Positions 60,400 through 64,000 of a stretch of DNA of 64,000 nt are shown in pieces. The notes below the pieces were generated by a model. The model had not been told where the DNA came from. It worked only from the letters and a program-made list of their open reading frames with translations, and did not search any database. The stretch covers positions 1,984,001 through 2,048,000 of the forward strand of contig NZ_CP021780.1 in assembly GCF_002192415.1 (NCBI RefSeq), written 5' to 3'. The position numbers and the translations under genes were made by a program. Every line of letters begins with the position of its first letter. Position 1 is the first letter of the stretch. This DNA is from Paenibacillus donghaensis (GTDB lineage Bacteria > Bacillota > Bacilli > Paenibacillales > Paenibacillaceae).

Positions 60400-61833
60400 A
60401 TGTCAATAGCAACAACGATGATTATCCGGCTGGAAATCCGCAAATCGGTTGCATCCTTCGCGGATGTGGCTTCCGGCATTGCCGCTGCGGGCGGAGATAT
60501 TGTGGCGATTGACGTGATTCGGGCCGGTAAGGAAGTGACTACACGGGACATCACTGTCAATGTGCAGGATGCCACGAATGAAGAAATTCATCGTATCTTG
60601 TCCGCTATGGACGGCATTAAGGTGATTAACGTATCGGATTCCACCTTCCTGGCCCACCTCGGGGGCAAGATTGAGATTATGCCCAAGATGAAGATTAAGA
60701 ACCGCGAAGACCTCTCACAGGTCTATACTCCCGGCGTAGCCAGGGTGAGCATGGCGATTGCCGAAGATCCTGCCAAAGCCTACTCACTCACCATAAAAAG
60801 AAATACGGTAGCCGTCGTTACAGACGGGACAGCTGTGCTTGGTCTTGGCGACATCGGGCCGGAGGCGGCGATGCCGGTGATGGAAGGCAAAGCCATGCTG
60901 TTCAAGCAGCTGGCGGGCATTGACGCATTCCCCCTCTGCCTGGATACGAAGGACTCCGAGGAAATCATTCGGATTGTGAAAGCGGTCTCTCCGGGCTTTG
61001 GCGGCATTAACCTGGAGGACATCAGCTCGCCCCGCTGCTTCGAGATTGAGCGCAGGCTGGCGGAGGAGCTGGACATTCCCGTGTTCCACGATGACCAGCA
61101 TGGAACTGCAGTGGTGGCCTTGGCGGGGCTGCTGAACGCGCTGAAGGTAGTCGGCCTTACCCTCGCTGAAGCCAGAATTGTTGTGGTGGGCATAGGCGCT
61201 GCCGGTGTCTCCATCTGCAATCTGCTGCTGGCGGCGGGGGCCCGCTGCATTTATGCGGTCGACCGTGAAGGGGTGCTGGTAAGGGAAGCTGCTTACGGGA
61301 ATCCGGAATGGACCAAGCTGGCTGCACGGACGAATCCCGATAATGTGCAGGGTGGTTTGGCAGAGGTGATGCAGGGAGCGGATGTGTTCATCGGCGTAGC
61401 CGGAGGCGGAATTCTGAATGTGGAGCATCTGAAGAGCATGTCGGCGAACAACATCGTGTTCGCGATGGCTAACCCGAACCCGGAGATTGAGCCGGAGCTG
61501 GCTGAGCCGCATGTGCGGGTGCTGGCTACAGGGCGGAGCGATTATCCCAACCAGATCAACAATGTGCTCTGTTTCCCCGGTATCTTCCGGGGAGCGCTGG
61601 ATTGCCGGGCTGCAGTGGTGAATCTGGAGATGAAGCTGGCAGCGGCGAAGGCGATTGCTTCAGTGGTGCTGGAGGAGGAACTGAACGAGCAATATATTAT
61701 CCCCAGCATATTTAACGACAAAGTGGTCGAACAGGTCCGCCTGGCGGTAATCCGGGCAGCCATGTCTACGGGTGTTGCCCGCCGTGTGCCGCCGGATGTC
61801 GCGGGAATCGAACCGCTGATTAAGGAGAATTGA
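60400..61833 (+). CDS. NAD(P)-dependent malic enzyme with ACT-like N-terminus (second copy)
   Basis: This 477-residue enzyme has the same layout as the one at 46997: an N-terminal ACT-like domain (MIIRLEIRKSVASFADVASG), VYTPGVARVSMAI, FHDDQHGTAVVALAG, the nucleotide turn VGIGAAGVSI and FAMANPNPEIEPELAEPHVR. It is paralogous but clearly diverged. AAAGGGGGA precedes the ATG. It stands outside the malKR/maeN cluster and is followed directly by a broken cupin gene with an AAGGAG site inside its last codons. The two paralogues may differ in cofactor or control. Confidence 0.9.
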   Translation: MSIATTMIIRLEIRKSVASFADVASGIAAAGGDIVAIDVIRAGKEVTTRDITVNVQDATNEEIHRILSAMDGIKVINVSDSTFLAHLGGKIEIMPKMKIKNREDLSQVYTPGVARVSMAIAEDPAKAYSLTIKRNTVAVVTDGTAVLGLGDIGPEAAMPVMEGKAMLFKQLAGIDAFPLCLDTKDSEEIIRIVKAVSPGFGGINLEDISSPRCFEIERRLAEELDIPVFHDDQHGTAVVALAGLLNALKVVGLTLAEARIVVVGIGAAGVSICNLLLAAGARCIYAVDREGVLVREAAYGNPEWTKLAARTNPDNVQGGLAEVMQGADVFIGVAGGGILNVEHLKSMSANNIVFAMANPNPEIEPELAEPHVRVLATGRSDYPNQINNVLCFPGIFRGALDCRAAVVNLEMKLAAAKAIASVVLEEELNEQYIIPSIFNDKVVEQVRLAVIRAAMSTGVARRVPPDVAGIEPLIKEN

Positions 61834-61834
61834 A

Positions 61835-62272
61835 TTGAAATTATATAGTTTTGCCCGGGAAGCAGGCAGAAAAATAAACAAATTTGATTCCGATTTTGGT
61901 AATGTCCAGAATTCTGCACACACAGCAGCCGGCCCATCTGGGCGCAATGTTTCTTGAAGCCGGCGGCAGCATTGGCTACCATCAGGCGCCGATACCCCGG
62001 CTGCTGCTGATTGTGGCCGGTGAGGGAAAGGTTAAGGGTGCTGAGGAGGTATATTGTCCGGTGCAGGCCGGTGATGCGGTGTTCTGGAAATATAAGTGAG
62101 TAGAAACGGATGCCGCCTCTTTCAGAGGACGACGAAGCTGTTTCTTCTTAGCAAGGGAGAGTGGCATGAAACGTTAACAGACTGCTCACTGACCGCCATT
62201 GTCGTGGAAAGTGAGTTATTGGACCTGTCGGGGATGGCACTAAAGGAGCCGCTGCATGAAACGGAGGAATAG
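61835..62272 (+). pseudogene. cupin-domain gene broken by a frameshift and by hairpin repeat copy G
   Basis: The gene begins at TTG 61835 (MKLYSFAREAGRKINKFDSD), seven bases after AAGGAG. An extra G near 61897-61899 shifts the frame before MSRILHTQQPAHLG. The cupin part (LEAGGSIGYHQAPIPRLLLI, CPVQAGDAVFWK) then meets a 62 bp insertion at 62091-62152 with a stop. The remainder (KGEWHETLTDCSLTAIVVES) resumes after it and ends at 62272. Joining the parts gives an ordinary single-domain cupin of about 124 residues. Confidence 0.82.
62091..62152. mobile_element. hairpin repeat copy G inserted in the cupin gene
   Basis: The insert reads TATAAG, then AGTAGAAACGGATGCCGCCT, the hairpin CCTCTTTCAGAGG and a closing arm GACGAAGCTGTTTCTTCTTA. 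It matches the outer parts of copies A, B and F. Its removal restores AAA-AAG-GGA-GAG-TGG (KKGEW), so the borders are defined by the disrupted protein. Confidence 0.78.
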
Positions 62273-62284
62273 GAGAGGGATGAC

Positions 62285-62960
62285 ATTTGGAGCGAACAGA
62301 TGCGAAACTGGTTACTACTCAGATCCCTGCGAGGGTATAGAAGGTTTACTTGCGAAGGTTATGGGATCGCGCTACCTTACCCCCCCAAACACTCCCCCCT
62401 TCAGGTAACCCACGTCCTAGCGGACCGTATAGCTCCTGTTTCCGCATTCCTGCGATGGTTTGGAGTCTAGCGGACCGCATAGCCTCTATATTGGAAAAAC
62501 AGGCCCTAACTAGTGGATTTTTGCCTGAATAGAGGCTCCTGAGTCCGTTATACCTGCAAAACAGCCTTTTTACAGCAAATAGAGACTCCTGAGTCCGTTA
62601 GTAGTCTGAAATTTAAGTGCAGGTTACTGGCGACGGCCTTCATTTGTTATTCTTAGCCTCCTTGTCGCGCAGTGTTGTATGACAGGCTCGGACGAGTAAC
62701 ACATGGAAAAAAAGGGGGCCCTAAGTAGTAACCGAAACTGCAACTAATTTCAGCCGGATCGTGCGCCAGCGGGCAATTAAGTGCGATAATGCAACTAATT
62801 TCGAGTAAATCGAGTCCTTTTCGCTCAAACGCCTGAATTAAGTGCCTTTTGGCAACTATTTGCTCCAAAACGTAAAAAATCGGCTAATTAGATGCACTTT
62901 CGCAACTAATTGAATGGCTCGGACTTTATGAAACCACTACGAAGTTAAAACTTCGATATT
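62285..62960. repeat. composite TAGATGC repeat, copy R4 (interior in orientation 2)
   Basis: Left motif GGTTACTACTCA (62310-62321) and right motif TAAGTAGTAACC (62722-62733) enclose 424 bp. The interior is the reverse complement of the R3 interior: it begins GATCCCTGCGAGGGTATAGA and ends GGCTCGGACGAGTAACACAT. The core after it (62734-62920) is in the same orientation as in R3. No gene is supported in 62273-63000. Confidence 0.82.
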
Positions 62961-63021
62961 CTCATCATACGGAGGCCGACCAGAAGAGGAGGGGATTCGC
63001 ATCTACACCAGGATTCATATC

Positions 63022-63546
63022 ATGGGAGCGTCGGGTGCGGGTACCAGCACGCTGGGCCGGGATCTCTGCCAGGTGCTGCCCCATGCTCATCTCGACACGG
63101 ACGATTATTTCTGGGAGCATAAATTTACCGTGCAAAGTGATCCGCAGGAACGGCTCCTCAGAATAAAAGCGGATCTGCTGGCGCAAGAGCCGTATATTCT
63201 CTCCGGCGCGGTTTGCGGCTGGGGAGATTCGCTAAGGCCGCTGTTTGATCTTGTGATCTTCTTGTGGGTACCGCCGGATGTTCGGCTGGAACGTCTGAGA
63301 GCAAGGGAATATGGGCGTTATGGCGATGAGATTCTGCCCGGCGGCGTGCGTTATGAGGCGGAACAAGCTTTTCTGGAATGGGCCTCCTTGTATGACACCG
63401 CAGGTCTGGAGGTTAGAAGCAAGGCGCTTCATGAGGATTGGATAACCCGGCTGAATTGTCCGCTGCTGCGCTTGGAAGAGAACCTGACCCCGGCGGAGCG
63501 AGTGAAGGCTGTAATGAAATACATAGAAGAGGTCGGAAGAATGTAA
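63022..63546 (+). CDS. P-loop kinase/adenylate kinase-like protein
   Basis: This protein of about 174 residues has a Walker A motif GASGAGTSTLGRDL at its very start, the LDTDDYFWEHKF acidic turn and LVIFLWVPPDVRLERLRARE. It resembles topology modulation/AAA_18-type small nucleotide kinases. The ATG at 63022 would cut off the first beta strand (RIHIM), which is present just upstream in frame. AGGAGGGG lies at 62987-62994, so initiation at ATC 63001 or ATT 62995 may be used, or the original start has been lost. Function unknown. Confidence 0.7.
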   Translation: MGASGAGTSTLGRDLCQVLPHAHLDTDDYFWEHKFTVQSDPQERLLRIKADLLAQEPYILSGAVCGWGDSLRPLFDLVIFLWVPPDVRLERLRAREYGRYGDEILPGGVRYEAEQAFLEWASLYDTAGLEVRSKALHEDWITRLNCPLLRLEENLTPAERVKAVMKYIEEVGRM

Positions 63547-63586
63547 GTATAATACTGCATATCAATGATATGGAAGAGGGAGAGTA

Positions 63587-64000
63587 ATGATGAATCGAAT
63601 GAAGCTTGCCGTCGCATGTGCGGTCCTGCTGGCTGCGCTCAGCCTGTCCGGCTGCAGCGCCGCGTCAGAGACACAGAAGCAAATGTACGGCAGCAATTCA
63701 GCCATAGCGGGTTCAGCTGACAGCTATACGTTTGGAGACCGTACGGGAGAAACCAAAGACAACGAAAGTGAGCTGTCCTTCAGTAAATTCTACGGCACGG
63801 ATTCCATCTGGACGATAGATGCAGACAGTGAAGCAGCTCTAAAAGTAGAATATGATCAGGAAATAGACGGCGGTAAATTGAAGCTGGTGCTGGTCACTCC
63901 GGGCCAAGAGGTAGTAACGATAGCCGAAGGCAGCGGCCAAGGCGCCAGCGAGCTGCTGCTTGCAGCCGGTACAAGCACAATCAAGCTTGTTGGCAATCAA
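63587..64000 (+). CDS. lipoprotein, 5' part only (runs off the window)
   Basis: The frame stays open to the last base. It encodes at least 138 residues, beginning with a lipoprotein signal peptide (MKLAVACAVLLAALSLSGCS, lipobox LSGC) and then a polar, serine-rich domain. ATG 63587 and 63590 are both possible after AGAGGGAGAG. It follows the kinase-like gene by about 40 bases. No family can be named from the visible part. Confidence 0.75.
   Translation, partial: MMNRMKLAVACAVLLAALSLSGCSAASETQKQMYGSNSAIAGSADSYTFGDRTGETKDNESELSFSKFYGTDSIWTIDADSEAALKVEYDQEIDGGKLKLVLVTPGQEVVTIAEGSGQGASELLLAAGTSTIKLVGNQ

Overview
The window looks like chromosomal DNA from a Paenibacillus-type member of the Bacillales. 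The support is moderately high GC, strong AGGAGG-like ribosome binding sites, frequent TTG and GTG starts, many intrinsic terminators, and Bacillales-type genes (pdxK, amj, malK/malR/maeN, an SpxH-like protein, a RelP-like alarmone synthetase). It also has many dispersed non-coding repeats. Species cannot be set from the sequence alone. I saw no rRNA, tRNA, CRISPR array, prophage or complete insertion sequence.

Layout. 1-6 kb: end of a ROK protein, an MFS transporter, a small protein, a large transglutaminase-domain lipoprotein and a Rieske oxygenase. 6-14.3 kb: PadR/DUF2812 pair with a perfect palindromic operator, a decayed HEAT-repeat gene, an APC permease with a structured leader, a second MFS transporter, pdxK, and an ECF sigma factor with its membrane partner. 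14.4-23.7 kb: a glycosyltransferase remnant, SGNH hydrolase, DinB protein, sugar-phosphate isomerase-like protein, CE7-type esterase, divergent DUF2798/MarR, YkvA-like protein, divergent HxlR/nitroreductase, cidAB-like genes. 24-29.9 kb: small membrane proteins including a 26-residue peptide, histidine phosphatase, DUF2809, SpxH-like protein, a 1.1 kb repeat-rich gap, amj and a secreted coiled-coil protein.

30.2-36.5 kb holds the most distinctive gene set: a tightly coupled run of ketoacyl synthase III, ATP-grasp ligase, OleD-like reductase, metallo-beta-lactamase-fold hydrolase, F390-synthetase-like adenylating enzyme, and then a short-chain dehydrogenase. It resembles a reworked olefin/beta-lactone (Ole-type) pathway without OleB or OleC and may make an undescribed acyl product.

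36.5-42.8 kb: DUF4265, signal peptidase I, Dabb protein, HD-GYP protein, a MATE remnant, a frameshifted RelP-like gene, a cytoplasmic GH9 glucanase and an excalibur protein. 43-52.2 kb is a C4-dicarboxylate module: malK/malR two-component system, maeN symporter, malic enzyme, pyruvate phosphate dikinase and its regulatory protein. Together these could take up malate and convert it through pyruvate to phosphoenolpyruvate; a second malic enzyme lies at 60.4 kb. 52.4-64 kb: secreted proteins, a hydrolase, a diguanylate cyclase, a cupin protein with tandem repeats, a quinone oxidoreductase with divergent TetR, a twice-broken cupin gene, a P-loop kinase-like protein and the start of a lipoprotein.

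The non-coding DNA is as notable as the genes. A composite repeat with inverted ends occurs four times; two copies carry the same roughly 420 bp interior in opposite orientations, and one of them is interrupted by a 167 bp MITE-like element with a 5 bp target duplication. A second hairpin repeat family occurs seven times. Five copies directly follow intrinsic-terminator-like hairpins and one has landed inside the cupin coding sequence.
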